A DNA stretch of 64,000 nucleotides from Myotis daubentonii (GCF_963259705.1 NC_081844.1:33731341-33795340), one strand, 5' to 3'. Positions 23,562 through 34,599 are shown, counted from the first letter of the stretch. Notes: a model not told the origin generated them from the sequence alone. A program made the numbers and translations.

Positions 23562-26082
23562 CGTTTCCAGCGGCAGCATCCCAGAACACTGACGGCTGAG
23601 AAAGTCAGAATGGCTGAAGCCCAGGGCAGCCCCAAGAAGTCGGGAGACCCAGGCCAAAACGGGCAGAGTTGGTCAGCCCCAGGGCAGCTCCTTGGGGGTG
23701 GTAGAAAGCTGAGTCCAGCCCCCGTTCAGGACCAGACTGTCCCACTGGGTGAGTTTTCTACCCCAGACCCCCCTGCCCACCTTTACTCACAGATCCCCAC
23801 GGGGGAGGCCCTTTCTTTTCCTCTCCTCCCATCCCCCAGGGGACTGAAACCTTGTGCAGACCTAATTCCTACTCGGCTCTGCCCCAACTCCCCCATGATT
23901 TCTCTTCCCTGTACCTCAGTTTCCCATCAGTGTCTGGAATGGTTTGGATAGGGCTCTCCTGAACCCTGGCCTGCCTCCTGGTAACTGCATAGAAACCCTC
24001 GGGATACGATATGGAATCACCCGCCCAGAGCCCGGGGGAGACAAAGGCAGGAGGCTGATCGGCTAACCCGATCCGCTTGGCCCACCCCTCGGGCTGCAGT
24101 CTCCTGGTTCCCAGGGCTGGGGGAGCAGCCCAGCCCAGATGAAGCTTTGTTCAGCTGGAGGAATGAGCAGGGTCACGTCCTGATGGCTGAGCCTGAGGCA
24201 GATGGGCTGGTCTGGATGCCTGGAACGCCTGCCCAGCTGGGACCCGTCCATGACGGCTCAAGGGGGCCAGGGTCCTGGGCAAAGGCGCCTGGCCCTCCCC
24301 ACAGTGGCCTGAAGCATTCTTCACCACCGCAAACTGCCAGGAATGCAGCCACCGCCTTCTGCGCAATCTGCTAAATTGGGACCAGCTGTTCCCAATGGTC
24401 TAAAAGTCAGTCACCCGGCCCAGAATCAAGTGGCCAGAGCTGCTCAGAGGGACACAAGGGACAACCGCCTGCCTCAGGCCAATCAGCTGGGGGTAAACTG
24501 AGGCACGCGGGCCAGACAGAGGTCTCTGGGTCTCCCCTGTCTTAGGTAGCTGGAAAAGTGGGCAGGGCCTGGGCTCCAAGCCATAGGAAGAGGGACAAGC
24601 GACCGTGGCAAGCTGGTCGGTGGCCAACTCACACTCCAAACTTACAAACTGAGGCCTGACTTCAGGGAGCCTCTGACCTTACCGGCCCATGCAGGTATCA
24701 ACCTGCCCCTGTCTCACTCCATCTCCGAAGCTTCCCGGTTCTCACACACTTCCTGGGATAAACGCCAGGTCCAGGAGGACCAGTGGCCGTCAGGCGCTGG
24801 ATGCAACAGGTCTGGTTCTAGTCCTGACTCTGCTGTTTGCAAGCTGTGTGGTCCTGGGCAGCTCTGAGCCCTGTGTGCAAACTGGGGCCTTGAAACTGCC
24901 TTGGGCGTGTGGGACAGCATGCACAGGCAGCCTGTCAACGTTCCCTGCTCACTCTATGGGACTATTGCTGGAGGGGGGATTCTTGGGGGCCGGGGGGGGG
25001 GGGGGGGGGCGGCGCAGAGCCAGCTGAGTGACCATTCTCTATCTCATGGCTTCCTAAGCTTCAGCTTCCCCTTTTGTCAAAGGGATGAAGGGAGGCTCCA
25101 AGGAGCCCGCTGGAGGCAATGGAGAATTCTCCCTCCTGTCACAGGTCCTAGGGTGCCAACTGCAGGCCCCCGTCCGGGGCTGGCCGGACTCAGCATGCCC
25201 AGGCAGGCTTCCTTCCCAGATGTCTGGTGAGAGGATGTATGTGTGTGTGTGTGGGGGGGGGTGAGCGCTCCTCAGCTGGAAAGGCCCTTGCTTATCAGGC
25301 CTGAGACCTCCCCATGGATCTGGGTCACCCCCTGTGCTCCCCCTTCCCGAGATGGGCCCGGCTGTGTGACCCTCCAAAAGTGTCTGCCCCTCTCTGAGCC
25401 AGAACCACAGGAGTTTTCTTAAAAAGTGTCTCCCACTGGCCCCACCCCGTGTTTCTAGGTTACGAAACACACATGTTAGGGGACCGGGGCGCCGTGTGGA
25501 CCCCTCTGCTGTTCCTTTGTCAGACTTGTCAGACGGAGACAAAGAGAACATACAAGGGAACAGCCCAAGCAGGCGGCCTCCTCCTCCAGCAACTTCCCCT
25601 TGTCCTCCTCCCAGGTGTGAGAGGTTGGGAAATTCCTGTGGGGGTGGCCACACCCTAATTAAAAAGACACCTGGTCCACCCGCTTCCCCTCCTACAGCTT
25701 GTGCGGCCCCCAAACAGACGTGTGGCCAGGGGAGGAGGGGCTGCCGGGGTCCTCCCGGAGCCTCAGTTTTCCCTCGGCTGCAGCGCTGGAAGGGCCCGGG
25801 GCTGGGGAGGAGGGTCAGACCCAGCCGCTCCCCGACGCTGGGCAGTGCCAGGTCGCAGACCTCTCTGCTCCCCCGGAGCTGAGGGAGTCTCGGCGGGCGC
25901 CCCCAGAACCGGGATGTTGGGGACGAGGAGGGCCACTTTCATCCCAGGTCTCAGAGCCACTGCGCCCAGACGTCGGGGAGCCTAGACGGCGCAGGATCCC
26001 CGGGGCGCCCCTCACTCACCCGGTTCTTGACCTCAGCCGAGAGCCCGTACGAGGGCCCCTTGTTGAACTGCGTGGTGCTCAT
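18507..26082 (-). CDS. CNN2: CNN2, calponin-2 (7 exons, 309 aa)
   Basis: Actin-binding cytoskeletal regulator of smooth and non-muscle cells. Exons: 26020-26082, 22177-22298, 21573-21639, 21334-21471, 19530-19646, 19271-19417, 18507-18782; 930 nt including TGA, giving 309 aa, the same length as I recall for human. It starts [21 protein letters not shown] (human has MSS). The CH domain spans residues about 28-131 ([30 protein letters not shown]). Three calponin repeats follow: [21 protein letters not shown] (about 166-191), [21 protein letters not shown] (about 206-231) and [20 protein letters not shown] (about 245-270). The acidic tail ends [13 protein letters not shown]. All phases match and no defect was seen. 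Intron 1 (3.7 kb) carries L1, L2 and VES repeats. Confidence 0.98.
20086..20299 (-). repeat. VES SINE with perfect 14-bp target duplication (CNN2 intron 4)
   Basis: tggtctaattcttt at 20072-20085 and 20300-20313 flank a reverse-oriented VES element. Confidence 0.93.
20366..20686 (-). mobile_element. Non-autonomous Helitron, 321 bp (CNN2 intron 4)
   Basis: On the minus strand it starts TCCTATATAATAAAATGC and ends with the hairpin-plus-CTAG terminus (ctagaggcctagtgcacgaa on the plus strand). It lies between A (20365) and T (20687) as expected for Helitrons. It has no protein-coding capacity and contains an (G)n run near 20570. Confidence 0.93.
20913..21125 (+). repeat. VES SINE (CNN2 intron 4)
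   Basis: Head gccctggtcagtgtttctcagtgg, diverged body, TC-rich segment and A-rich tail. Confidence 0.85.
22600..22990 (-). repeat. Old L1 fragment (CNN2 intron 1)
   Basis: Contains phrases typical of the L1 3' region in antisense, such as ggctgagtaatattccactg, ttggccattgtgaatcctgc and taggagtggaattgatgggt. Diverged, no open frame. Confidence 0.65.
23000..23430 (-). repeat. L2 fragment split by a VES SINE (SINE at 23195-23387)
   Basis: L2-like text (gggcctttgcatgtgctgtc, aggtcacctctttggagagg, agttccctgaccac) is interrupted by a reverse VES SINE flanked by ttctttctgtct / ttccttctgtct. Confidence 0.65.
23517..23558. repeat. (CA)21 microsatellite (CNN2 intron 1)
   Basis: Forty-two bases of uninterrupted CA. 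Confidence 0.98.
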
Positions 26083-26300
26083 GCCGGCGGCGGCTGCGAC
26101 GGCGGGACCGGACCTGGCGGGCGCGCCGGCGGGACGCGCGGTCCGCCCCCGCCCCCGCCGCTGATTGGCCCCCGGCGCCCTTGCCCTTATAAGGCCGGGA
26201 TGCGCCGGATTCCTGCGGCCGCGGACTTCCTGACTCCGTCCGCCGCGCCTACGCCCGCCCCGCGGACGCCTCGTTCCCGGGAGTCCCGAAGGGAAACTGA
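26083..26300 (-). promoter_or_regulatory. CNN2: CNN2 promoter: CArG/TATA box and CCAAT box in a CpG island
   Basis: The perfect CArG box CCTTATAAGG (26185-26194) lies 103-112 bp upstream of the CNN2 start codon and contains a TATA-like core. An inverted CCAAT box (attgg, 26164-26168) follows. CArG boxes bind SRF, which is known to drive calponin and other actin-cytoskeleton genes. The surrounding 25.7-26.35 kb is CpG-rich. Confidence 0.75.
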
Positions 26301-26679
26301 GGGAGGGAGGGGCGGGGGCTTTCGACTGCCAGGGCATGGCACGCCCGCCCTCTCCCTGCTGCGGGGCCAGTAAGTGGCTCCCGCACCCTTTCTCGGCCTC
26401 AGTTTCCCTTTCTGCAGCGATGGCAGACAGGGGATTGTTGGATGGAACCCTAGTTCCCTTGGTGCACGAGTGAGGACTCCTCCCTGCCACTTAGAAGCAC
26501 CTCCCAATTTAGCCTCCCTCCCGGAACTCCACAGCTGGGTGGTGGACAAGGGAACTAGAGGAGTCCTCAGAGGAAGGGGCCATTGGAGATGGGGCTCTGA
26601 TGGATGAGTAGGAGTTTGCCAGTCCAAAAGGGATTCGTGTCCCTGGCAGAAAAAAGAAAAAAGGTGCAAAGGACTAGAG

Positions 26680-26891
26680 CAGTGGTTCTCAACCTTCTGG
26701 CCCTTTAAATACAGTTCCTCATGTTGTGACCCAACCATAGAATTATATTCGTTGCTACTTCATAACTGTAATGTTGCTACTGTTATGAATCGTCATGTAA
26801 ATATCTGATATGCAGGATGGTCTTAGGCGACCCCTGGGAAAGGGTCGTTCGACGGCCAAAGGGGTCTTGACCCACAGGTTGAGAACCGCTG
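26680..26891 (+). mobile_element. hAT-type MITE, family A (212 bp), perfect target duplication
   Basis: Inverted ends CAGTGGTTCTCAACC ... GGTTGAGAACCGCTG. The 8-bp duplication gactagag at 26672-26679 and 26892-26899 is perfect. Confidence 0.95.
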
Positions 26892-27114
26892 GACTAGAGG
26901 GACCATCAGCGAGCATGTAGAGATCAATCAGATAGATTGGGGGATGGGGGATGAGAAGGGACCTTGAATTCTGGGCTGAGGAATGATGGGGGGTGGAGGG
27001 GTGTATGAAATAGCAGAGAGTTGAAGTCAGGAGATGTCTTGGGGTTAAGGCCGAGGCTACCAAGCTACCAGACCAGGCACACAGTTGGTGCTCAATAGGT
27101 GATGTTTGCTTGTA

Positions 27115-27189
27115 AGATAAACCAATAAATTAATAAATAACAGAATAAATTAATTCACTTATTCAGTAATTTGTTCATTCATCAAAAGT
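27115..27189. repeat. 75-bp AT-rich segment duplicated at 30574-30648
   Basis: agataaaccaataaattaat ... attcatcaaaagt matches 30574-30648 in direct orientation at 74 of 75 positions (c/a at one site). The sequences diverge at once on both sides. Confidence 0.92.
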
Positions 27190-27599
27190 TCCCTGACACG
27201 GCTCTGGGCCAGTTCCTTGCTAGGCAATCCTGGCTTCCAGGAGACCTTAGCTCCTGCCCATCCTTGGGAAGACAGAGCCAGGCACCACGTCCCCTGTCCC
27301 ATGTGAACAAGCACAGTACAGAAAAAGGGGCCTGGGGTGGAGGAACCTGGAAGGGAAGTCAAGGCTCCACTGGCTGGACGGATCAAGGAAAGGTGCACAT
27401 AAGAGGAGACATGAGATGGGGTTCTGAAGCATGTATAGGAGTTTGACACATGTGACAAGTGGCTGGTTGGACTCTGTGAGGGCTCAGAAATGACTTACCG
27501 ATGCCCCTTCCCTGGCGAGCACTCATCGCTGGCCCACCACTCTCTTGATGTTTGCTTCCTCTTTCTCTGCCTGTCATTCTCCCATTCCATCCATCTGAA

Positions 27600-27740
27600 G
27601 ACGCCTTTCTTCAGGGTTCAAGTCCTAGCTGGATGGTCTTGGGCGGGGGGGGGGGGGGGGAGGGAGGAGGGTCCTTCCCTTCTGGGTCTCAGTTTCATCA
27701 TCTGTGAAATGGGGACCAGTGAAAGTGGGAGGCTCAACAA
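27600..27740 (+). repeat. MIR SINE fragment with poly-G insertion
   Basis: MIR-like text (ttcaagtcctagctgg, tctcagtttcatcatctgtg, aaatggggacc) is interrupted by a 16-base G run at 27645-27660. Confidence 0.6.
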
Positions 27741-28415
27741 TGAGGCAATGCAACTCAGGATGGGAACAGTGCAGTTTCTTGGTGTCTAGGTGGGAGCTGG
27801 GAGGGTGGTAGGGGCATGGGGTGTTCAGGTAGATTCCATGCAGGTCCTGTTGGGCAAGATGTGGCCCCAGGGCACTCTGGAGGCACTATGAAGAGGTCTC
27901 AAGCCAGCCTGCAGAGGTCAGTGGCTGCTGGCAACATGGCCATGGGTTTCCTTGCCCTGGCCTGGCCCCTGGTGCTTGTCCGGGGGGCCAACACTTACTC
28001 CCTAGGGATACCATCTGAGTTGGGGGTCTCTGAGAAGTTGCATGTGACCCCCACCTATGCCTACAGCCCTGTGTCCAACTCATGCCAGTCCAGGCAGGCA
28101 TACTCACAGGACAGCAGCCCGCCCATATCCTGGGGTGCTGGGTCCCCCTACAGCATTTCTATTAGGGGGGGCGGGGGGGCCTCCTCAGCGCTGGCCGGGA
28201 GCTGAAACAGAAACAAGCAGACTGAGCCTAGATGGCTCCAAACCCTAGAAGCACCTGCCAGCCTGTGCGCCTGCTGGAGACCCGGGCAAGCCCTGCAAAA
28301 ACCACCCAGCCTCAGTCTCCCATCTGTGAAATGGTCTGCTTCCCAGGCATTAATATTCACCACACGCCCCCAAATATGCCTGGGACATTGTGCCACATAA
28401 GAGCTGGGCACCTTA

Positions 28416-28572
28416 GCCCTGGCCAGTGTGGCTTCGTTGATTGAGCATTGTCCCCTACACCGAGGTCACCGGTTTGATTCCCGGTCAGGGCACATGGCCG
28501 GTTGCAGGTTCGCTCCCCAGTAGGGGGCATGCAAGAGGCAGCTGAGGGATGTTTCTCTCATAGATGTTTCTA
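28416..28572 (+). repeat. VES SINE, 3'-truncated
   Basis: Head gccctggccagtgtggcttc. It stops abruptly at tgtttctag, without the TC-rich and A-rich tail. Confidence 0.8.
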
Positions 28573-28721
28573 GTTGTGTTTGAGTGGGAAACACGCCAGA
28601 TTTCAAAGACGTGGTCCAGAAAAAGGTGTCACAAACTTCATTCATCATTTTTCATATTGATCACATGCTAAAATGATCATATTTTTGAGATATAGAGTGA
28701 TGTGAAACATATTACAAAACT

Positions 28722-28757
<36 letters not shown>

Positions 28758-28928
28758 ACTGTTCTTAATTCTACTAGAAAGTTGAAAATTATGTGTGTGG
28801 TTTGTCTTTTCTTTCTACTGGCTGGGGCTGTTTGGACCCATAGGCAAATCCAGATATTGCCTTTTTTTTTTTTTTTGGTGACCCATGAGCTAAGAATAGG
28901 TATTACATTTTTAAGTGGTTGAAAGAAT

Positions 28929-29133
28929 TTTTTTTAAAAAATATATTTTATTGATTTTTTACAGAGAGGAAGGGAGAGGGATAGAGAGTTAGAAACATCG
29001 ATCAGCTGCCTCCTGCACGCCCCCTACTGGGGATGTGCCTGCAACGAAGGTACATGCCTTTGACCGGAATCTAACCTGGGACCTTTCAGTCTACAGGCTG
29101 GCGCTCTATCCACTGAGCCAAGCCAGTCAGGGC
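28929..29133 (-). repeat. VES SINE, first of a tandem pair
   Basis: Reverse-oriented. gttgaaagaattttttt flanks it on the left (from 28918) and the right (from 29134). Confidence 0.9.
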
Positions 29134-29147
29134 GTTGAAAGAATTTT

Positions 29148-29342
29148 TTTTAAGTATATTTTTATTAATTTAAGAGAGGAAGAGATAGAAACATCAATGA
29201 TGAGAGAGAATCATCAATCGGCTGCCTCCTGCACACTCACCACTGGGAATTGAGCCCAAAACCTGGGCATATGCTCTGGGAATCGAACTGTGACTTTCTG
29301 GTTTATAGGTCAGTGCTCAACCACTGAACCACACCAGCTGGG
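29148..29342 (-). repeat. VES SINE, second of a tandem pair
   Basis: Reverse-oriented, of the other subfamily (complement of 'gttgagcactgac'). It starts directly in the duplicated target of the preceding SINE. Confidence 0.85.
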
Positions 29343-29700
29343 TGGAAATAATTTTTTACAAAATACTATTACACAAAGCTTGGAAATCACAAACTTTTTA
29401 AATTTCAGTGTCCCACCCCCCAAAAATACAAAAAAAGAAAGCCAAAACTAACTAACTAAAATAAATAAATTTCGGTGTCCAAAGTTTTATTGGTGCCCAG
29501 CTAGTTGGCTTATTGACTGTTCACCTTCAGCATTAACCGCTATTGCAGAACTGGGTGGTCTCTGGACTGCAGAGTTGAAATACTGACTCTCTGGCCTTTT
29601 ACAGCTACGTTTGCCAACCCTTGGTCTAGGCTCTTGAGTCTCCCAGAACCCTAGAAATCCAGACTCAGACCTCCCAGACTTGACATCCTGGGGTTCCAGA

Positions 29701-29927
29701 GCGTGATGGCGAACCTTTTGAGCTCAGTGTGCCAGCATTTTGAAAAACCCTAACTTAACTCTGGTGCATATAGAAATGTTTTGATATTTGCAACCATAGT
29801 AAAACAAAGATTTATATTTTTGATATTTATTTTATATATTTAAATGCCATTTAACAAAGAAAAATCAACCAAAAAAATGAGTTCGCGTGTCACCTCTGAC
29901 ACACGTGTCATAGGTTCACCATCACTG
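29701..29927 (+). mobile_element. hAT-type MITE, family B (about 227 bp)
   Basis: Ends GTGATGGCGAACCTTTTGAG ... ATAGGTTCACCATCACTG match the copies at 16773 and 37415. The left end is slightly eroded and no clear target duplication remains. Confidence 0.85.
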
Positions 29928-30152
29928 GCTTAGACTATTTATATTTCTATACCTTGAAGAATGGGGGGTCGGATCCAGACCATCTTAATAAAGTGAGTAT
30001 TGAAATAAAGCAGGTAATAACCTTTCTGTTGATAGAGGGTCTTGCTTTCCATTTGTAAAAACTGCAACACCTGTGAAGCACAAGGACGTGAAATGCAATA
30101 AAATGAGGTGTGCTTGTAATTACAGGACCTCTGCCCAAGGAACTCAGACTGA

Positions 30153-30982
30153 TCCTATATAATAAAAGCCTAATATGCTAAGTGTCCAGTTGTCTGGTTG
30201 TCCATTTAACCAATCAAAGTGTAATATGCTAATGACATGCTAAGTCCGCTCAACTGCTCACTATGATGTGCACGGACCACCAGGGGGCAGATGCTCTTAC
30301 CAGTAGGTTAGCTTGCTGCTGGGGTCCGGCCTGATCAGGACTGAGCCAGAAGGCCGGACAGGCCCTGGAGCCCTCCCATGGTCCCTCCCCAGCTGGTCAA
30401 CCTCCCGAGTTCCTCCCCAGCCCCGATCATGCACCTGTGGGGTCCCTCGGCCTGGCCTGCACCTTCTTGCAATCCGGGACCCCTCGGGGGATGTCTGAGA
30501 GCTGGTTTTGGCCCGATCCTGCAGGCCAGGCCGAGGGACCCTACTGGTGCACAAATTTGTAGACCTGGTGTACAGATAAACCAATAAATTAATAAATAAC
30601 AGAATAAATTAATTCAATTATTCAGTAATTTGTTCATTCATCAAAAGTAGTGCCCCTGCCCCCAGCCCGCCTTTCTGTCCTCACCTGTGCTCACCCCTCG
30701 GGCTCCACCTCCTTCCCCACAGCCGGGCCTGGGGTGGGGGGTGAGCCCCAGCCTGGATGTCAGGTCCCTCTGCCCCCCACCCCCACGGGGGCCTATGGAT
30801 GACTAGCGTGTGCCCCCCAGAGCCTTCTAGGGCCCCCCCAGGAAGGGGGGCTAGTCTCCAGCTTCTCTGCTTCTGAGCTGTCATGTCACCCAGTGCCCCC
30901 AGTTAGACAGAATGGATCTGCCATAATAAAGTCTCTTCAACAAGTAAAAAAACAAAACAAAACAAAAAACCCAGGCCTCTAG
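30153..30982 (+). mobile_element. Compound Helitron carrying captured sequence (830 bp)
   Basis: Starts TCCTATATAATAAAAGCC after A (30152) and ends ccaggcctctag before T (30983), the Helitron A|T target pattern. The normal terminal hairpin position (around 30546-30568, ggtgcacaaatttgt) is not followed by CTAG. Instead come a 75-bp segment identical but for one base to 27115-27189, then an mRNA-3'-end-like piece with AATAAA (30925-30930) and an A-rich tail, then the CTAG end. No transposase gene is present. Confidence 0.7.
30649..30970 (+). pseudogene. mRNA-3'-end-like segment with poly(A), inside the Helitron
   Basis: About 300 bp of C-rich, non-repetitive sequence ends in ccataataaagtctcttcaa, then an A-rich tail from about 30946. 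It looks like a 3' UTR retrocopy or a captured last exon. I do not recognise the source gene. Confidence 0.45.
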
Positions 30983-31019
30983 TAGAATTATACTAGTATG
31001 ATTCCGTGTATTTAGTTCT

Positions 31020-31200
31020 CTGACTTCAGTGTCCCTGCCTTGGAGCCTGGGTTCAAATTATGACTGCCCACCTGGCTGTGTGGCCTTCTACACCGTTCTG
31101 TGCCTCCCTCTCCTGTCTGTAAAGCCCCTACTGCCCGTAGGACTGACATCTGTGGATCCATGTGTGTAAACCCTGAGATAAAGGCTGTGGAGTTACACAT
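31020..31200 (+). repeat. MIR SINE
   Basis: MIR-like core: gcctgggttcaaattatgac, ctgtgtggccttctac, tgtgcctccctctcctgtct. Confidence 0.65.
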
Positions 31201-31398
31201 GTCAAAATCTTAGGGATTTTGGCCTCAGCTAGGGAACTTGGCAGGGAGGTCTTGAGCTTCTGCAACTACCCTGTGCCCTTGAACCCACGGCACTCACTGA
31301 TCCAACCAGGCTGACCTCTGGGGAGACTGCAGGGGCTGGAGGACCACTGGTTGCAGGGGCTTTGGGTGCTGTGCAGGGGTCTGAGCCCAGAGATTTTT

Positions 31399-31615
31399 AA
31401 AAATATATATTTTATTGATTTTTTACAGAGAGGAAGGGAGAGGGATAGACAGTTAGAAACATCGGTGAGAGAGAAACATCAATCAGCTGCCTCCCGCACA
31501 CTCCCTACTGGGTATGTGCCCGCAACCAAGGTACATGGCCCTTGACCGGAATCGAGCCTGGGACCCTTGAGTCCGCAGGCCGATGCTCTATCCACTGAGC
31601 CAAACCGGTTAGGGC
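31399..31615 (-). repeat. VES SINE, first of a tandem pair
   Basis: Reverse orientation; gcccagagat occurs on both sides. Confidence 0.9.
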
Positions 31616-31623
31616 CCAGAGAT

Positions 31624-31841
31624 ATTTTTTAAAAATATATTTGTATTGATTTCAGAGAGGAAGGGAGTGGGAGAGAGAGATAGAAACATCAATGATGAGG
31701 GAAAATCACTTATTGGCTTTCTCCTGCATGCCCCACACTGGGGATCGAGCTTGCAACTTGGGCATATGCCCTGACTGGGAATTGAACAGTGACCTCCTGG
31801 TTCATAGTTTGACTCTCAACCACTGAGCCACACCAGCCAGG
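31624..31841 (-). repeat. VES SINE, second of a tandem pair
   Basis: Reverse orientation, subfamily with ccactgagccacaccagcc. It begins in the duplicated flank of the preceding SINE. Confidence 0.88.
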
Positions 31842-32083
31842 TGTGAGCCCAGGGGTCTTGGTGTCTGGGCACAGGGGGCTGCAGGAGCAGAGGCAGCCAC
31901 CTCTGGCAATCCTCTCCCTGCAGTGTCTGGGCTCTGAGCCGGACCCCAAAGGGTCAGGGTGGGACCCAGGACTGGGCCCTTCAGCAGAGGCTTTGGGCGC
32001 CTCCTGGAGGGCTCCAGGCGCTTCCCTTGCTCTCTGCAAAAAGGCATTATTTGCTCCTGGACACTTCAGACAAAACAAGCATT

Positions 32084-32303
32084 GCCTGACCGGTTTGGCT
32101 CAGTGGATAGAACTTCGGCCTGTGGACTCGGGGGTCTCGGGTTCGATTCCGGTCAAGGGCATGTGCCTGGGTTGCGGGCACATACCCAGTGGGGAGTGTG
32201 AGGGAGGCAGCTGATCGATGTTTCTCTCTCATTGATGTTTCTAACTCTCTATCTCTCTCCCTTCCTCTCTGGAGAATCAATAAAATATATTTTTAAAAAA
32301 TAA
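32084..32303 (+). repeat. VES SINE
   Basis: Head gcctgaccggtttggctcag, full body and A-rich tail; imperfect flanking repeat acaaaacaagcat / ataaaacaagtat. Confidence 0.9.
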
Positions 32304-32775
32304 AAATAAAACAAGTATGATGCAGCAAAAACAACAAAAGTAACAATCTCAGCCTGTTAACTTGGGTCAGGAACCTCTCTTGCTCACAATCTGCCACAGG
32401 TCCCCATTGACCCCTCCACAAAGGTGTCTGCTAGGCCTTCTCCTTGCTCTGCCTCAGGGCCTTTGCTTCAGCTATGCCTTCTGCCTGACATTCTCTACCT
32501 GGTTCCTGCACTGTCCTCCCTCCAGTCCCTGCTGGAGGGTCATCTGCTCAGTGCCCCCCCCCCCAAGTCCCAATGTAACTCTCAACCTGCCCCAAACCAG
32601 CTACACCCCCATGCCCCCCATCTACACACAACCCCACAGCATCCTCGGAAATCCAGCCAGGCTTCTAACTTCCCTGCTGTCCCCGGAAGGATAGCGAGAC
32701 ATTCAATCCCCTCTCTCTCTCGTGGTGTAGGTTTAGAACTGTCTTTCCCTACTTGTTCTTTTCTTTTCTTTTTTT

Positions 32776-32946
32776 TTTAACATATTTTTATTGATTTTTT
32801 ACAGAGAGGAAGGGAGAGGGATAGAGAGTTAGAAACATCGATGAGAGAGAAACATCTATCAGCTGCCTCCTGCACACTCCCCACTGGGTATGTGCCTGCA
32901 ACTAAGGTACATGCCCTTGACCGGAATCGAACCTGGGACCCTTGAC

Positions 32947-32992
<46 letters not shown>
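32776..32992 (-). repeat. VES SINE whose head is replaced by (TG)21
   Basis: The reverse-oriented SINE runs normally to ggacccttgactccg (32950). The expected head sequence is then missing and 42 bases of TG (32951-32992) follow. Confidence 0.88.
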
Positions 32993-32994
<2 letters not shown>

Positions 32995-34599
32995 GTTCTT
33001 TTTCTTGATGGTGACTCTCCAAGGAGGCCAGGCACTGTCCAGGGGCTGGCCACAGTTTTCACTCATGGTGAAGTTGCACTGGCATCGTGGGTCTTGTGTT
33101 ATCTATTAAGCGGGATTAAGCTCTTGACTGCACTGCTGGATACAGCAGCCACTGGCACGTGGGGCTATTTCAACGTATATGATTATATTAACAAAATTAA
33201 ACTAAGTTTAAAAGTCTGCTTCTGGGCCACACTGGCTAAATTTCCCTGCCCAGGAGCCCATGCGCATTGGGCCTTGCTGGGCATAGCAGAGACCCACAGC
33301 GCCTGCCACAGTGTGGCTGGGAATGCTCCCCAGGTCAAGGGGATAAAGTCGGCCTGGCCTCTCCTTTGGAAAACATTATTTTTCCCCTTTGCAACTAAGA
33401 AGTGATCTGAGGTTGGGGGGGGGGGGGATGATCCATAATAATTTCAAGAGTGCATTTTTGAGCATCTACCGTATGCAGGCACCACGAGGAGTGCAGGAAG
33501 AGAATGACTTTTGCCTCCTGGTTGTGGTAGCACAGGTATGGGTCTGTCTGCCCACTCAGGCTGTTGGGCTCCTAGGATTATGAAACCCGACAGGTAGGTC
33601 TGGAAGGTTCTCCTCAACCTCTGGGTGACAGCTGAAGTCACCTCCCTCCCTCACCACACGATTCAATTCAGAGCAGCCACCCCCACAAGCTCCCGTGTCC
33701 TGGCCTTTCTCAGAGGCCCCATCTGCACCCCTCACGCTGTGCGCTCGACATCAGGAACCAGACCAGACACCCCTTGTCTGTCTGCCTGTCTCCATGCTGG
33801 TCCCCAAGTTCTGTGAGAGCAGGGACCCTACCCATTGCGTTGCTCATTTCCCTAAACCCGTTCGCCCCAGACCAGGTGTCCACTGTCCTTCTCCTTCTTC
33901 AGGGCCGCTGCTCAGCGTGCTGGCCCCCATGCCTCCTGTCTCCTGCTCCTGCCTTCTACGCTCCCATGCAGCCAACCTCTGCCTAGAGTCTTCGGGAGTG
34001 GAAGCGCCTGGCATACAGTAGGCATTCAATGAATGTTGGGTTGTATTACTCAACGCCTTGGGCATGCGAGCTACATAGAACAGGGAGACAGTTGGGAGGG
34101 GTGGCAAAAACCCATTGGGAGAAATAAAGGCAGGTGTCAAGACAAAAAACATGGCTCGACAAACCACTCTTCCCTCACGCTAGAGTCTTGCTCAGTAAAG
34201 TAAGGGCCCGTCGCCAGCAGGCGCTGACTGCTGGTTCCGAACGAAAGGCCGCCCTGGCGCTAAATGGTGCCAAGTGGGGAAGAGGCGGGGCGCCGCAACG
34301 CCGTATTACGCCAGAGAGGCCCTCCCAGGCCAAACCCAAGAGACAAGGCGTGACAGGGAATCCGGACGACTTGCACAAAAAGCAGTTTCTGCAATCCCCA
34401 CAGCGCACTTAAAGGCGACCAATCAAATTACTTTGCAGTTAGAGCGATATAGTTTACGCTTCCACTTGACCTGGCTTTCTACAGCGCCACATCAACGAAC
34501 ATCTCCTACCGTTGCGCTTATTTAAGGTGTCTTTGACCACGTAAAACCCTCATATATTGACTAGTTTTACCGTCCAAGCATGTCCTAGAAGCCGCGGGG

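Noticed and set aside
27816..28205. 129-codon open frame in the CNN2-TMEM259 interval
   Set aside because: No recognisable domain, no splice or promoter context, repeat-rich surroundings.
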